A stretch of 64,000 nucleotides of DNA from Rhodosorus marinus. Its lineage: Eukaryota > Rhodophyta > Stylonematophyceae > Stylonematales > Stylonemataceae. The DNA lies in contig JAMWBK010000005.1 in the NCBI GenBank assembly GCA_029953675.1, positions 2,747,001-2,811,000 on the forward strand. The letters are read 5' to 3'. The notes beneath the pieces were generated by a model. It was not told the origin of the DNA and made no database searches. It was given only the letters and a program-made list of their open reading frames with translations. Positions 46,101 to 56,890 of the stretch are shown piece after piece (positions within the stretch are counted from its first letter, which is position 1; every line of letters begins with the position of its first letter). Both the position numbers and the translations under genes were made by a program.

Positions 46101-46937
46101 TTCTTTAATGAAATGAGGAAAGCTGGGAGTGGTGATGTTCTCCCCGAATTTTTTTAGTTCGTACGTATCGAGAAGAATCTAAAGGTACGAGTGGTGATAC
46201 TCTTGAGAACACTATTCTCTTTCACGAGTTGGGTTAATTCTGTCGGCTGAGGTTTTTCGACGTAGACCACCCGACAGGGACGATGTCAGAATGATGAAGG
46301 CGGGGCATTGATGAAAATCACTACGAGTGCCCTTTTTAAAGCGTTGCAGAGTATTCCGAAGGACAAAGTTAGCAATAGCATCACACCGCCTGTTCTCCTC
46401 GCAGCTGTGGGATCAGGTACAGATCCATCCGGGTTCTGAAGCTGACAGTTTTTCCATCAGGATGCCGCTCGAGATACCGTCTTTCTCCTGGTCTAGAGCA
46501 TGGTACGCATATCCTCCGCAATACGTCCGTAACAGGAACACATGTGGGGACGAGGATCGAAGTCTCACAAGCCAAATTTGCCCCATCGATTTCTCCACCT
46601 TGACCTTTCTATTCTGGTCTTTCTATCCTAGCTTCACATCAACCAGCTTTGTTTTTGGTGCCTTGTGCTTGGGATAGCGATAGTGGATGCGGAAGACGGG
46701 TGAAAACAAAATGAGGAGTAGGAGCTCCTCTGCTTCTTTGGATCGCCGGATGTTCACCGACCTCCTCGAATATAAATACCTGCACGTGGACGAACAATCC
46801 TCTCAAGCGTCCACAAAGGAACTCATTAAGAACGGAAACTGATAAACACGATTCAGACAACATTCAACGAGGATAACAGCTGACGAAGAGATTGCAGAGA
46901 TTCGAGTTACGAGAGGTCTAAATCTAATCGAGGAGAT
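43141..46937. other. Long gene-poor region
   Basis: C/A-rich leader DNA of the paralogue (43141-43400) is followed by spacer with diverged repeats near 43870-44330. A C/A-rich stretch near 45560-45640 looks like an orphan minus-strand leader. From about 45840 to 46000 the DNA is AT-rich. The open frames (73 aa at 44492-44713, 116 aa at 46327-46677 and others) have no motif, no signal sequence and no splice support. Confidence 0.45.
44128..44330. repeat. Diverged direct repeat
   Basis: About 57 bp near 44129-44177 and near 44264-44313 share the ordered blocks AATCG, TGTT, GGACTTGGACC, GAGTTGTTGT, TC, ATGAG and ATAAGGA with scattered substitutions. A partial third match (GGTT-CTGTCCATGAGC) lies near 43880. 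These suggest decayed tandem or dispersed repeats. Confidence 0.5.
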
Positions 46938-47564
46938 ATGGAGAGAAGGGCGACGGTAACCTCAGCATTGTTGCTTGCTTCTGCTACGATTTGCTGTGCA
47001 GCGCCCTTGCGGTCGCGTGAAACCCCTACCTCCACCGTGGAACCGATAGCTCTCATCGAGTCTCCGACCAAGGATGTCAACTCTACTTGTGCAGACGACG
47101 TTACACGATGGAAGACGAACACTCTTGAAAACAGGTTGGAGTGGGATCTGTTCGACCCTTACGGCTCGCGACTCGGTGGGATAGAAGCGGTAGGCGTATC
47201 AAAAGATCCGGCTACTGGAGTACGAGGCATCCAGATATCTCTGCGAGTAAACTGGCCCCTCGCGGTGTACAGAGCAAGAATCTCGGTTGACACTGAGCAG
47301 ACGGAGATCGGGCCCTTTAACACCCAGGTCGACGACTTACCGGGTTCGGCGTTGGCTGAATACTGGGTGTCGCTCTCCAGTATCAATGGCGCCTGCTGCA
47401 ATAACCACGTCTACATTGCGGCCACACTCGTCGTCGAGGATACCATCAGTGGCTTCAAAGAATCAGCTATGACTTCCACTGCCCCCTATCGTACTGAATG
47501 TTCCTTCGGACTCAACTGGAACGCCCCCACCTGCAGCGTGGTCATGCTCTGTTACGATCATTAA
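46938..47564 (+). CDS. Secreted protein of unknown family
   Basis: The uninterrupted 208-aa frame starts with a strong signal peptide: M-E-R-R-A-T-V-T, a hydrophobic core S-A-L-L-L-A-S-A-T-I and a likely cleavage site after A-A near residue 23. The mature part is rich in beta-prone V/T/S/Y sequence and has eight or so cysteines, including an adjacent C-C-N and a C-terminal C...C...C cluster, which suggests disulphides. No transmembrane segment or known domain is recognised. It may be an extracellular or cell-wall protein. The ATG is directly preceded by a purine-rich leader. No introns are needed. Confidence 0.6.
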   Translation: MERRATVTSALLLASATICCAAPLRSRETPTSTVEPIALIESPTKDVNSTCADDVTRWKTNTLENRLEWDLFDPYGSRLGGIEAVGVSKDPATGVRGIQISLRVNWPLAVYRARISVDTEQTEIGPFNTQVDDLPGSALAEYWVSLSSINGACCNNHVYIAATLVVEDTISGFKESAMTSTAPYRTECSFGLNWNAPTCSVVMLCYDH

Positions 47565-47604
47565 GACCCTATAAATCTTCCAGGTTTCGTGCTCGTTGCG
47601 CACC

Positions 47605-48070
47605 TCACGACTTTTCCAGAGCTAATCCAGCACTTAGCGAGCTAGGACTCTGAATAAACCCAACAACCCATTCCGCTGCACTCTTCTGGACCGTGAGAGG
47701 GTCTCGAGAAGCCACACATCGGAAGCCATCGGATAACTTTCCTCTGTGACTTTGCTTCCTACACCCCCATGATGAGACGACGACTATTCCGATGGTTAGC
47801 GAACCCAGACCTCCACTGGAAAGAAGGCCCACGTGACGGTTGTGAGCTTCTGCTTGGTTTTTCAAGTTAACACGTGACTTGAGACCTTCCGAAGAGTAGT
47901 TTTTCCAGGCACCGTAGAGCATTGACGAATTCTTCCGTCGCCGCATCTTTTGAAGATGAGAAGCTGGTCGACTGATAAGCAAAACACAGTAGCATTTCAT
48001 GCGAATTGAGTCTCGCAGAGCAGGAGTGTTCGCCTTTCCAAAAAACTTCCACGAACGAGCCGGAGACCAC
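47605..48070 (-). CDS. Putative two-exon hypothetical gene
   Basis: A frame at about 48070-47886 can splice from a GTCTCA donor to an exon at 47815-47605 with a TTTCCAG acceptor (intron 71 nt), giving roughly 130 aa. The first exon has no ATG before residue 25 of the frame but is preceded by a good acceptor (CTGACCCAG), so an upstream exon is likely. The product has a hydrophobic S-L-T-I-G-I-V-V-V stretch near the middle. No family is recognised. The gene would be divergent from the ARMT1-like gene. Confidence 0.35.
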
Positions 48071-48508
48071 CTGGGTCAGCAGGTGAAAAAGTGCATCCAG
48101 AGGACGACAATGCCAGGCACAGAGTTCGAAGATCAGAAATCATCTTCCCAAGAATCACACCGGGTCTAGCAGAGGTTGCAACGTACTACTCAACCGAGAT
48201 TTTGTACAAGGCGCTCAGACGTTTGGTTCTCTTCTGCTCGCGCTGCGGAGCGCGTGCTTCACACCGAAGATAATACCAAGCACACACTCTAGTACGAAAC
48301 CTTACAAGGAACTACGCCCAGGCCCCAGGTCTAGCAAACTTTGACTTGCCTGCTCTGATGTGACTCGTCAAAGCCTTTGGGTCTGTTCATCGATTTTCGG
48401 GGCTGTCGATGAAATGCTGGGGATGGAAGTGCCTCAGTATCCAAGGATTGAGGGAGCGGTGGTGAACCGGTCTGACGGATCAGATTAAGAGAAACTTGAT
48501 CCATAATA

Positions 48509-49853
48509 ATGGGGCCTTCATTGGTTCCCCGAGCGCAAATACCTCCGCCAATATGCTCTGATGTTCCTGGCACGTGGGCCTATGACACAATGTCTGGGAG
48601 GATTCGGACGACGATCTTGGCAAAGATTCCTCGCGAGAACGATCTTACAGAAGAAGCTCTGGCAAGGCTGGAAGATCTGGATGAAGAGCTTAAGAACGCT
48701 GGCGATTGCAAGCTGCGATTAATTCTCGACGATGGAGGTCCCGAGGTGCAAGATTGGAACGAGAGGATCTTGACGCCGTTCCTGGATCGCACCTGGCTCT
48801 CGGCTCCCTGGGCTGTCGCTGAATTCTACTTCTACCGTAGAGTTATTGAGGCCGTTGACTACTTCAAAACTCGAGAGGATCCGTTCCATCTCCAGAAGGA
48901 GCTAGGACTGAGCTCGGCCATCGAACCCATTGAGCAAGTTGTAGATAGGGTTAACGCAATATGCGGAAAACAGAGCTTCTCGGAGTTGGATTTTGCCGCG
49001 GTTGTGAAGAATGCTCTTTGGGGTAACAGGATGGATCTGAGCATCTGGCCCATCGGGGAAGCCTGCGCCGCTGGAGACTCAAACGCGCAACGTGCTGGAG
49101 ATTCGGCCAGAGGCCAGGCTGAGAAGATGATTTTATCAAACGACGTAGACCAACTGTGCACGTATGTGGCGGAAAAGTTCCCCATGGAGAGAATAGACAT
49201 CGTTGTCGATAATGCAGGATTCGAGCTGTTCTGCGACCTGTGCTTGGCAGACTATATGATTAGCTCAGGGATGGCCAAGTGCGTCACTCTTCAGCTAAAA
49301 GCTCATCCTACCTTCGTCTCGGACGCTATGGCAAAGGATGTGGAAAGAACGATTGACTTTCTTGAAAAGGTGAGCGAAATGATACGTGGCTGAACGCACT
49401 TGGCAGCTCCATTACAGAGTTTCTTATTGCGTCCGCCTTTTGGAATAACAGTTTGCCGATTCAAAGCCAAATGTGGCCAAAATTGGTCGTCGCATGAGAT
49501 CACACGTTGAAAATGGATCTTGGAAGCTTGTCGAGAACTTCTTCTGGGTACAACCCAACGCCTTCTGGGAAATGCCGGCCGATCTCAGGTCCGACCTGCA
49601 GCAGCAGAGCTCTCTCACCTTCCTCAAAGGTGACGCAAACTACAGACGGCTTCTCGGTGATTGTCAGTGGATATTTACGACGCCATTTTCCGACATCGCA
49701 AACTACTTCCCGTCCCCGATCTGCGCCCTGCGAACCTTCAAAGCGGAGATCGGTTGCGGCTTAACTAGATCATCAATCCAGGAAGCGAGTAATGAAGACC
49801 CAAACTGGCTAGTCTCTGGACGCTATGGAGTCATACAGTTCCTAATCACCTGA
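48509..49853 (+). CDS. ARMT1 / DUF89 damage-control phosphatase-like protein
   Basis: Two exons (48509-49369 and 49452-49853, phase 0) give 420 aa. The family's opening motif P-P-P-I-C-S-D-V-P-G-T-W-A-Y-D-T is near residue 10. The metal site includes N-R-M-D-L-S and D-N-A-G-F-E-L-F-C-D, followed by L-K-A-H-P-T-F-V-S-D. The C-terminal domain carries F-L-K-G-D-A-N-Y-R-R-L-L-G-D and L-R-T-F-K-A-E. DUF89 proteins hydrolyse damaged phosphometabolites; human ARMT1 was described as a protein-glutamate O-methyltransferase but shares the phosphatase fold. The ATG at 48509 gives a short non-conserved start and is preferred over any upstream start. Confidence 0.93.
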
Positions 49854-50643
49854 TCCAATTAAAGAAACACCCAAGGACAATCATCCAATCCCTCTGCAAC
49901 CGGCCTTAAACCCATTGCCCGAATCCATGCCAAACCGAATCGCACCGACAAGAAAAATAAAAATATTTAATCATAATTCTTGTAACTCCACCAATAAATC
50001 ATTCCCAAAGAACCGATATTTCCAATAAAAACCAAAAAACAAATATACAACAATCAGTTTTATACCTTATCAAGCCAATTAATCCCTCTAACAATCAATA
50101 AAATCGAAAGATAATTATATATATTTAAATACAAATGTAAACTACCAATAATTTGTCATTAAACGGAATAAAGATTGATAGGTATTGTATTAAATTATAT
50201 TCTATTTATTTCTAGACAGGCTGTCCTGAGAGGAAGGAGGGAGTTGGAGTCTTTCGGGTTTGTCTTTTTGGGGAAGAAGACGAGTCGATGTTGGGGAAGG
50301 TGAAGGGAAGGGGATGCTTACCAAGATCTTATTGACTGAAGTCGTTCTTTCTTCGGCAGAGCCTTTTTTTTTTTTTTTGGATTCTCCTCTTTCGCTGGTT
50401 GGATCGGTAAGCTGAGTTTTTGGTATTTTTTTTTGGTTTGTCGAATATCGTTCGGGAAGGGGAACAAAGGTTTAGGGGAGGTGGCAGGCGGAGAGGAAAG
50501 GGGGAAGGGGGGCGGAGGGCCGTGGCCTGTGCATGGCTGTGGAGCGGGAAACGGGACTGGGTTGGGGGCTTTGAGGGGAAGCATATCTCGATTTTTTCTT
50601 GGAAAGTTTTTGCAGGTGGTAAGGACAAGGACGGCCCGCGACG
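49854..50643. other. AT-rich spacer and p24 gene leader
   Basis: The stretch 49930-50210 is very AT-rich with no gene. From about 50220 to 50643 the + strand becomes G/T-rich, containing poly-T/poly-G tracts that give spurious 70-100 aa frames on both strands. It fits the promoter and leader of the p24 gene. Confidence 0.5.
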
Positions 50644-51785
50644 ATGTTGGGTGTGTGTAGAAATGTTTTTTGGTTGTGGATCGTGGCCTTAGGGATGTCG
50701 GCGTCTGTTTCCGGGCTTAACTTTAGGCTGGGGAAAGGTGAAAAGCTTTGCTTTCATGAAATGACACATCATGGTAGGGTTTGATCCGGAGCGCTCGCTC
50801 GGTTTTTGTCTTGTTAGTCGTCACAGAAGGATGCTTTTCGGATCAGATGTCGCTTGTTTGGTTTCCGAAGAAAAACGCTTTATGGGACTACTAATACAGT
50901 TGCTGAGACTCACTTCTGCGTGCGTGCTCTTTCCAATCCCTTAGGCAACAGGGTTTTGGCTTTCTTTGAAGTTCTGTCCTGGGGGTATGGCTCGTTTGTG
51001 TATCTCCAGGTAAGGATTAACAATGAATTTTGTTGAACCGGTTCTATTTCCTTTCGCTGCTTTTGTCTTTATCATTGTTCGATCATTCCTTAGAGGATTT
51101 GACGTGCGCGGTACTGCTGAGACTGATCAAATGAGCCGTTGTCCTTTTCCTTTTTCTAGGTGGACTCACCTTCGGGGAAGGTCATGTACAAACAAAAGGC
51201 GCGATCAGAGGGTCGAGTTGACTTCAGTGCACCAGAAGACGGGGAATATTCCTTCTGCTTTTCCGGAGCGGAGAATTCCAAAACAGACGTCAAGTTTGGG
51301 GTGAACACGGAAACTGACATTGGCCTCCACGACGTTGTAAGATCAGGTACAGCACTATTGAGCAACATTGGAGAACCGCTCGTTTTCCTCGTTTGGTTTT
51401 AAGCTATGTCCACCGTTGACGCTTCCAATCTCTTATGATATTCGTCGTTGTAGAACATGTATCGGACATGACCTATTCAGTTGATCGTTTAAGCTCGATG
51501 ATTGAAGCCGCCAGGACGGAGTTGGATTCTTTCAGATCGCGGGAGGCGAGGCACAGAAAAAGTAGGTTTCCGCTACCGTCTCCAAAGAAAACACAAGAAC
51601 ATGTTCGTTATACCTGCTCCCCTAACTTCTCCCCCCGCATCGCGTTTGCTTTATCTCCAGTGGCCATAAAGAACGGCAGGCGCGTTGCCTTCTGGGCGGT
51701 GGTGGAAGTCATCCTGATCGTCGGCATCGCCGCAGCTCAGATCTTCAGGGTACAGCGATTCCTAGAAAACAAGAGAAGCGCTTAA
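50644..51785 (+). CDS. p24 / TMED cargo receptor
   Basis: Five exons (50644-50773, 50945-51009, 51160-51346, 51454-51561, 51661-51785) join in phase to give 204 aa. A signal peptide with core L-W-I-V-A-L-G is followed by the GOLD domain start L-G-K-G-E-K-L-C-F-H-E, the strand R-V-L-A-F-F-E-V-L and V-D-S-P-S-G-K-V. Then come the D-G-E-Y-S-F-C-F strand, a coiled-coil segment ending S-R-E-A-R-H-R-K, and a single transmembrane helix with a short basic tail R-F-L-E-N-K-R-S-A. p24 proteins cycle between ER and Golgi in COPI and COPII vesicles and help select cargo, including GPI-anchored proteins. The usual Phe-Phe and di-lysine COPI signals are only partially present, with a Phe and an internal basic stretch. 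Confidence 0.92.
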
Positions 51786-52391
51786 AAAAAGGGTTCAATC
51801 GGTAGACACTTAACGACTTCGATTACAATAGCGAACTGTGTCAAGAGAACCAGGGACCTGTACCTGCTCTACTCCCAACCCCCGCCCCACAAAAAAGCCA
51901 GACAGCTCTCAAAAGGAATGACTTGGAATAAAAATAGAACTATCCAAGTATCTAGCTCCCTCAATTATTTTTCAAAAACATGCCCTTGTTCCTTCGGTAC
52001 ATAAATTATGACCTATATATCCTAAATTTAGGTATTGCCCCCCGACCGTATTCATTGGACCAAAAAAAGCATTTACGGAACAAAATTGAGCTGATTCGAT
52101 ATATATTTGTTTAAATTAAAAAATTAGAACCTCGAGATATTGATTAGTCGTATAAGTCTATATTATGTTGAACTTATCCTAAGTTTAGGCATTGGTCCGG
52201 GGTGTTGTCCAACTGACAGTGCAAGGATGGAGGAGGGTTAGCAATGGCTTATGGGTTCCGTTGGGCGGGTGAGAGATGTGCGAATTAGTTTGAGGCTGGT
52301 CTTGGGTATAGTCTGGAGACGATTATCGAGTGTATTTTGTTTGATTTGAGAGATTACTTGGTAATTTTCTTGGAAAGTTTTGTGCAAAGTC
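51786..52391. other. Spacer
   Basis: AT-rich DNA from 51900 to about 52190 is followed by G/T-rich leader sequence of the BAP31-like gene. No gene is seen. Confidence 0.5.
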
Positions 52392-53259
52392 ATGGCGTCA
52401 CCGTTGTGGTTGGGCGTTTATGGGGTGTTGTGCCTTGAGCTGATTTTGACTCTGATTCTGTTGGTTCCGCTGCCTGAGCGGGTGGAGAAGGGCATGGTGA
52501 AGATCCTACAATTGCCCAATTTCATATCTGGGTGGACGTTTTTCGTGAGATTCCTAGCGATCGCGCTGGTGCTGGCGGTGTACGACAGTATTCGGGTATT
52601 GTCCGCATTTCAACCCCTTTTTTTAGCCTCTATCCCTGTGTTCAATGGGCGAGACAAGTTGTCCTTTACTATCAACCACCTATTACAGCACAAACAGGAA
52701 TTGCGGCGCAGTGCTAGAGGCTCCAAAGGTACCTCTCCGAGTCAAAGCCAAAGGCTCACGCATGATCCGTATCGTTTCTCTCTCGTGTTTGAAAACTAGA
52801 CTATTAAGTACATGGAATCAAAGATCCTAGACGACCCGGAAACGTTGACCGGTGTGATGGCGAATAGCCTCGATCGTGAGAGGAGATTTCGTGCTCAAAG
52901 GGTACGTGTACAAGGTCATCGTGTTCCGCCCGATCACGCGGTTGTCGATGCCAACTGTTCATGGGTGGTGCTCCTTGTTTTTGTTGTTCTTCTTTAGAAT
53001 CTGTACCTCGCTGGATTTGCTTTAACCCTTCTATTCGTCATCATTCGGTTGGTCCAAATGATTCGCTCTAATATCAACCTGAGGGAAGAGGTACGGTTAT
53101 CGAATGAAACTTCCCAAAACAGCTCCTACGGGACTAACGGCGCCTGTATCTCTTGTCAAAAATGAAACAAAGCTCAAGGCCATAAGCTCACAGCAAAGCT
53201 CAACTGCCCCTAGTGCTGCGAATCAAACGACAGCGGGAACCGCGCGGAGGAGAAACTAA
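52392..53259 (+). CDS. BAP31-like ER membrane protein
   Basis: Four exons are proposed (52392-52595, 52800-52901, 52998-53090, 53173-53259), all phase 0, for 161 aa. The N-terminal hydrophobic helix (L-C-L-E-L-I-L-T-L-I-L-L) is followed by P-L-P-E-R-V-E-K, a second helix F-V-R-F-L-A-I-A-L-V-L-A-V-Y-D-S-I-R, and after a charged loop the R-A-Q-R|N-L-Y-L-A-G-F-A-L-T-L-L-F block. This is the three-helix pattern of BAP29/BAP31 and yeast Yet proteins, which export membrane proteins from the ER. The product is shorter than the animal form: the long C-terminal coiled coil is replaced by about 28 Ser/Thr-rich residues ending R-R-R-N, which could serve as an ER-retention signal. The intron before the last exon was chosen over a 31-nt alternative because 82 nt matches typical size. 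Confidence 0.88.
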
Positions 53260-53437
53260 GCATGAAGCAAACGTCAGCCTAGTTGCGATATTCATCGAGC
53301 TGAAACCTTCCAGCAGCTGGACCCTGCTGTCAATTCTACAAAGAAGTAGAAAAGGGTGCCTAATATCGTCCGATAAGTAGCTGAGAAGGACGCTGAAAAC
53401 CTCTTCGAACGGCCAAAACGTCAGTATTATGAGAGAG

Positions 53438-54992
53438 CTAGTCCCTCTTCTTCTTCTTCTTAACGTCCTCCACCGCTGCCTGGGCCTTTCTTATCAAGAA
53501 ATCTTCGTGCTCTTTGAACCACTGGAGCGTCTCTGGCCAAGCTGTGTGCAGAATGCATAGCACTTAGTAAGCAGGAGAGAGAGATGTGCATGCCGGTTCC
53601 CCAACTCCTAAGACATGATGAAACTGCAATGCGGTTGTTTTTTTCTTTTTACCTTCCGTTGTGGGCTTTATGGGTTTATACCCTAGATCACGCTCTGCAG
53701 CAGAGATATCGAACCAGCGATCGATCATCAGCATCAGCACCGTGAACCGCTGTATCCTAGAGACCTTCCCAAGAAGCTTTGAAACGAACTCCGATATCGT
53801 TGCAATCATCATCATCACAAAATATGGAATCCTCTGCTTCTCTTTTATAGATCCATATCTATACAGTTGAAAACCAGTCACCACACGTACGAACAACTTC
53901 AGCATCGCTCTCTCGGAGTGAGCACGGTCCCTCAAGGAAAGCTATCATCCTTACCCCATGTACAAGGAAGCTTCATCGAGTAGATCCCAGATCTTATACT
54001 TGCCGCCATCAGTAACAATGTAAGAACTTCCAACGACAGGGGACCCAGCGTAAAGCTTCTCCGCAGCGAGCATCAGGGCATGGCAGTAGTTGTCATTGTA
54101 GCATATCGATATTTCGTTCTGGCCGTCCCCATATACACGCAGAATTCCTTTCTTCGATACGTACATGAGTTGGGGCATGAAGAGCGTATCGTACGGACCA
54201 TAAACCTGTGCAAAAAGGGATTCCGAACTTCATCAGATCAAAGCCCGCTACTGTTTCGTTCGCGCGCCTCTTGTGTGTGTGAACTTGACAAACAGACCTG
54301 GTGGGGCATAACACAAGTAGCGAGGAAATCATCGGTAATCGCATTCATGACTGCTATCTCTGCTTTGGCCTTGGTCCGTGCGTATTCTGCTACAAACTTT
54401 TTGGGCATCTCCATTTCCTCGATGCCCTTTCCACTGATCCCGACGCCGTGGTGGAACCTCGTTGACGGTGTCCCGGAAAGGACCATCCTCTTCACCTTGA
54501 ACTTTTTGCATGCTTCCAAGATGTTCATGGTTCCTGAAATAATAGACACCTCGTGGTTAGTGCCGTCGTGAAGATTCGCGTACGGCGCCCTTCAACACTT
54601 GAGCTGTTTGTTGATGAAACTCACCATCATAGTTGACCTCCTCGTACAGTTTCTTTGGATGAAAGGTTCCAACAACAGCGGCAATATGGAAAACAACATC
54701 AGCGCCTTGAATCACAGAATCAACGACGTCCTTCTTCCTGATATCCCCCTGGACGAACTTAACCTGCCCAGCACGAAAAAAGCGATTCCTTAGTTCCCGA
54801 GCTCTTCCCTATCGGGCCCCTCTAAAACCCTCGAATCCCATTGCTCACCTTCGGGTTCGGAACTGCTTGTTCAGGTTGAGGAGAAATATCGAAAGATATA
54901 ACTTCTCGAGCTCCACGCTCAACCAACATCTCTACTAATCTCCATCCAACGAACCCGGACCCACCGGTAACCACGCACTTCAGTCCGTCCAT
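53438..54992 (-). CDS. 3-beta-HSD/NSDHL-type sterol dehydrogenase
   Basis: Six exons are proposed: 54992-54849, 54763-54625, 54533-54298, 54205-53955, about 53909-53653 and 53541-53438, giving about 376 aa. The Rossmann motif V-V-T-G-G-S-G-F-V-G-W-R opens the protein. The G-D-I-R strand and a V-F-H-I-A-A-V-V-G strand follow. The active site is L-S-G-T-P-S-T with Y-A-R-T-K. Later blocks are V-Y-G-P-Y-D, the Y-N-D-N-Y-C-H-A segment and R-W-F-D-I-S-A-A-E-R-D-L-G-Y. This is the 3-beta-HSD family, best compared with the C-4 decarboxylating NSDHL/ERG26 enzymes of sterol synthesis at the ER. The C-terminus ends in K-K-K-K-K-R-D, a lysine-rich tail that fits ER location. The intron between exons 4 and 5 is only 24-46 nt under any acceptor I can choose, so that boundary is uncertain. 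Confidence 0.9.
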
Positions 54993-55179
54993 GATCAAGT
55001 CAACCAAGCTCCAGGCGACTGATCTTCTTCGTCTTACTCGTTCTCTCCAGAAACAGGCTCGAAAAAGAACAAAAGCAAAACCAGATCTTCAATATGTAGA
55101 GTATCTCTACGTCGGATCCACCATCCTCATCCACAGGATCGCCTGCTTTGTACGTACCTTGACCAGCTGGGCGTCATCA

Positions 55180-56074
55180 ATGGATGGATTGATAGATTGC
55201 TTGGGGATGAATTCACATCAAAGGAGAACCGACGCATTTGTTGAAGAGACCAAGGCTAGCTCTCAGAAGAGTATTGGAGGCTTTAGTAGCTCCCAGAAGA
55301 GTATTGGGGGCTATAGTAGTTCTCAGAAGAAGTCTGAGGGGAAGACTCCTATGTTGATGATCTGTTCTGAGTTACGCGCCCACAGCAAGATCGATCGTGG
55401 CATCGGGTGGGGTCAACGTTAGGTCTGGAGAGGCGATCGGCAAACTGTCCTTCTTCGGAACAGAATTTTTCCCCAATCGGAGACTTTATGGTGAGAGTAC
55501 GCAGCCTTGGGGTCACAATCATCTCCTCACAAACCGGCGAGGGCCCAAAGTCTGTGGAAATTCTGGCTACATTTCTAATAAGTCTAGACCAAACCACGAG
55601 CGGTAAGGCGTGGAAAGCGTCGATGGTACATGATTGGGACATGAAGGGCTGTCAATTTGCATGGATTTCTTCTGAACAGGATCCGGCTCTCTCGAGCTCT
55701 CCATTGATCAGCTTGATACTCGGTCCATCCTCCAGCTTAGTCGATTGGGCAATACTACGTTTCTGAGTGCTTCCAACTCTTAGGTATGCGGTCGGAGGGG
55801 GGAGGGGGGGAGTAGTTTCCTAGAAACCATCTGCAACGTGGTATCCTTTGAGCACTCCGATGTACAAGGCAGATGTCAGCCTCTAACACTTTTAGACTCT
55901 GTGCTACGTCCTGGTTGAACACTTCAAATTCTTCTCAGACTGCAAGAGGAGAAGGATACTGCGGACAGCCTGACAACGCTGCTCGGGGCGGAGCGCTCCC
56001 TCGCCAAAGACAGTTCAACCCGTTGCCAGACCGCTCAAGGGTCAGTATCAATCAATAAAAAGAATACTGACTAG
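55180..56074 (+). CDS. Putative spliced gene with Ser/Gln/Gly repeats
   Basis: A plus-strand frame from an ATG at 55180 contains a tandem S-S-Q-K-S-I-G-G repeat. Downstream pieces look protein-coding: a segment near 55680-55780 reads S-G-S-L-E-L-S-I-D-Q-L-D-T-R-S-I-L, and a last stretch ending at TAG 56072-56074 reads L-Q-E-E-K-D-T-A-D-S-L-T-T-L after a TTCTCAG acceptor. I could not fix a complete set of exons, so the span is a suggestion. No family is recognised; the pieces are charged and helical. Confidence 0.3.
55258..55335 (+). repeat. 30-bp tandem repeat, about 2.6 copies
   Basis: Units 55258-55287 and 55288-55317 and a partial third 55318-55335 differ by a few bases. The period of 30 keeps frame and encodes S-S-Q-K-S-I-G-G-(F/Y)-S. 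Confidence 0.9.
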
Positions 56075-56890
56075 ATTTTCAGTCCAAACCCTTCTCATTG
56101 ACTTCATTCAGTCATTTTTTTCGAGACCTTACAAAATTAAATTACAATTCTATGTCTGGTCCCTATTTTTGGGAACAACACTAGTATGGAAATTATAGAA
56201 TTGTCAACACTCTAAATAATGAATTTATGAAAGAAAAAGGGGTAGTATGATAATTAGTTCTTTCAATTGATAAACAGATTAATGTATTTAGGATATAATT
56301 AGAAGGTTTCGGTTTGCAGCAGGGGAAAGGGGGGTAGGACAATTACTGTCATTGGAAGTCTTTCAGAGGGGGGTAAGAGTTGGCGGGGGACAACGTTTCT
56401 ACAAGTGGCAACTTTGTGTGAAGTGCCTGCAGGGTTATCCTCAGAAGCACCGCCAGATGAACAGTCAGCGAATATGCATACGCCTGCGTACGAGCATAAA
56501 ACCTCAGTCTGTACGAAAATCGGTTAGGTTTCTGGTATCGTAACGCGCCAGATATTCCAATGTGGTCGGGCGAACACTCCGTCCCGTGGTCGTTCACCGA
56601 TGCTCTCAGGTTTTTATTTTTTTGGAATTGGTGTACGGTTTGGCTCGGAATTTGGGGATTTCGACAGGCTCCAGCAGGGCTGCATTTCACATAAAAAACC
56701 TTTCGACACTGGGCTCTACATTTTCGGCGATGCACGCAAACATGGCGCAGAAGACCGCTCTCGATCGATTGTGCTAAGTTTACTATTCAGCTCTGTAGGA
56801 GCTTTGAAAACCCGCGTCTTCTCTCCCGCCTTTGTGATCATGACCTGATGCACTTTCTCCTTCCTTCGGGCTTCGCAGGTAGTATTCCCA

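Noticed and set aside
53091-53122. 31-nt intron in the BAP31-like gene
   Set aside because: An 82-nt alternative to 53172 keeps phase and yields a longer sensible C-terminus.
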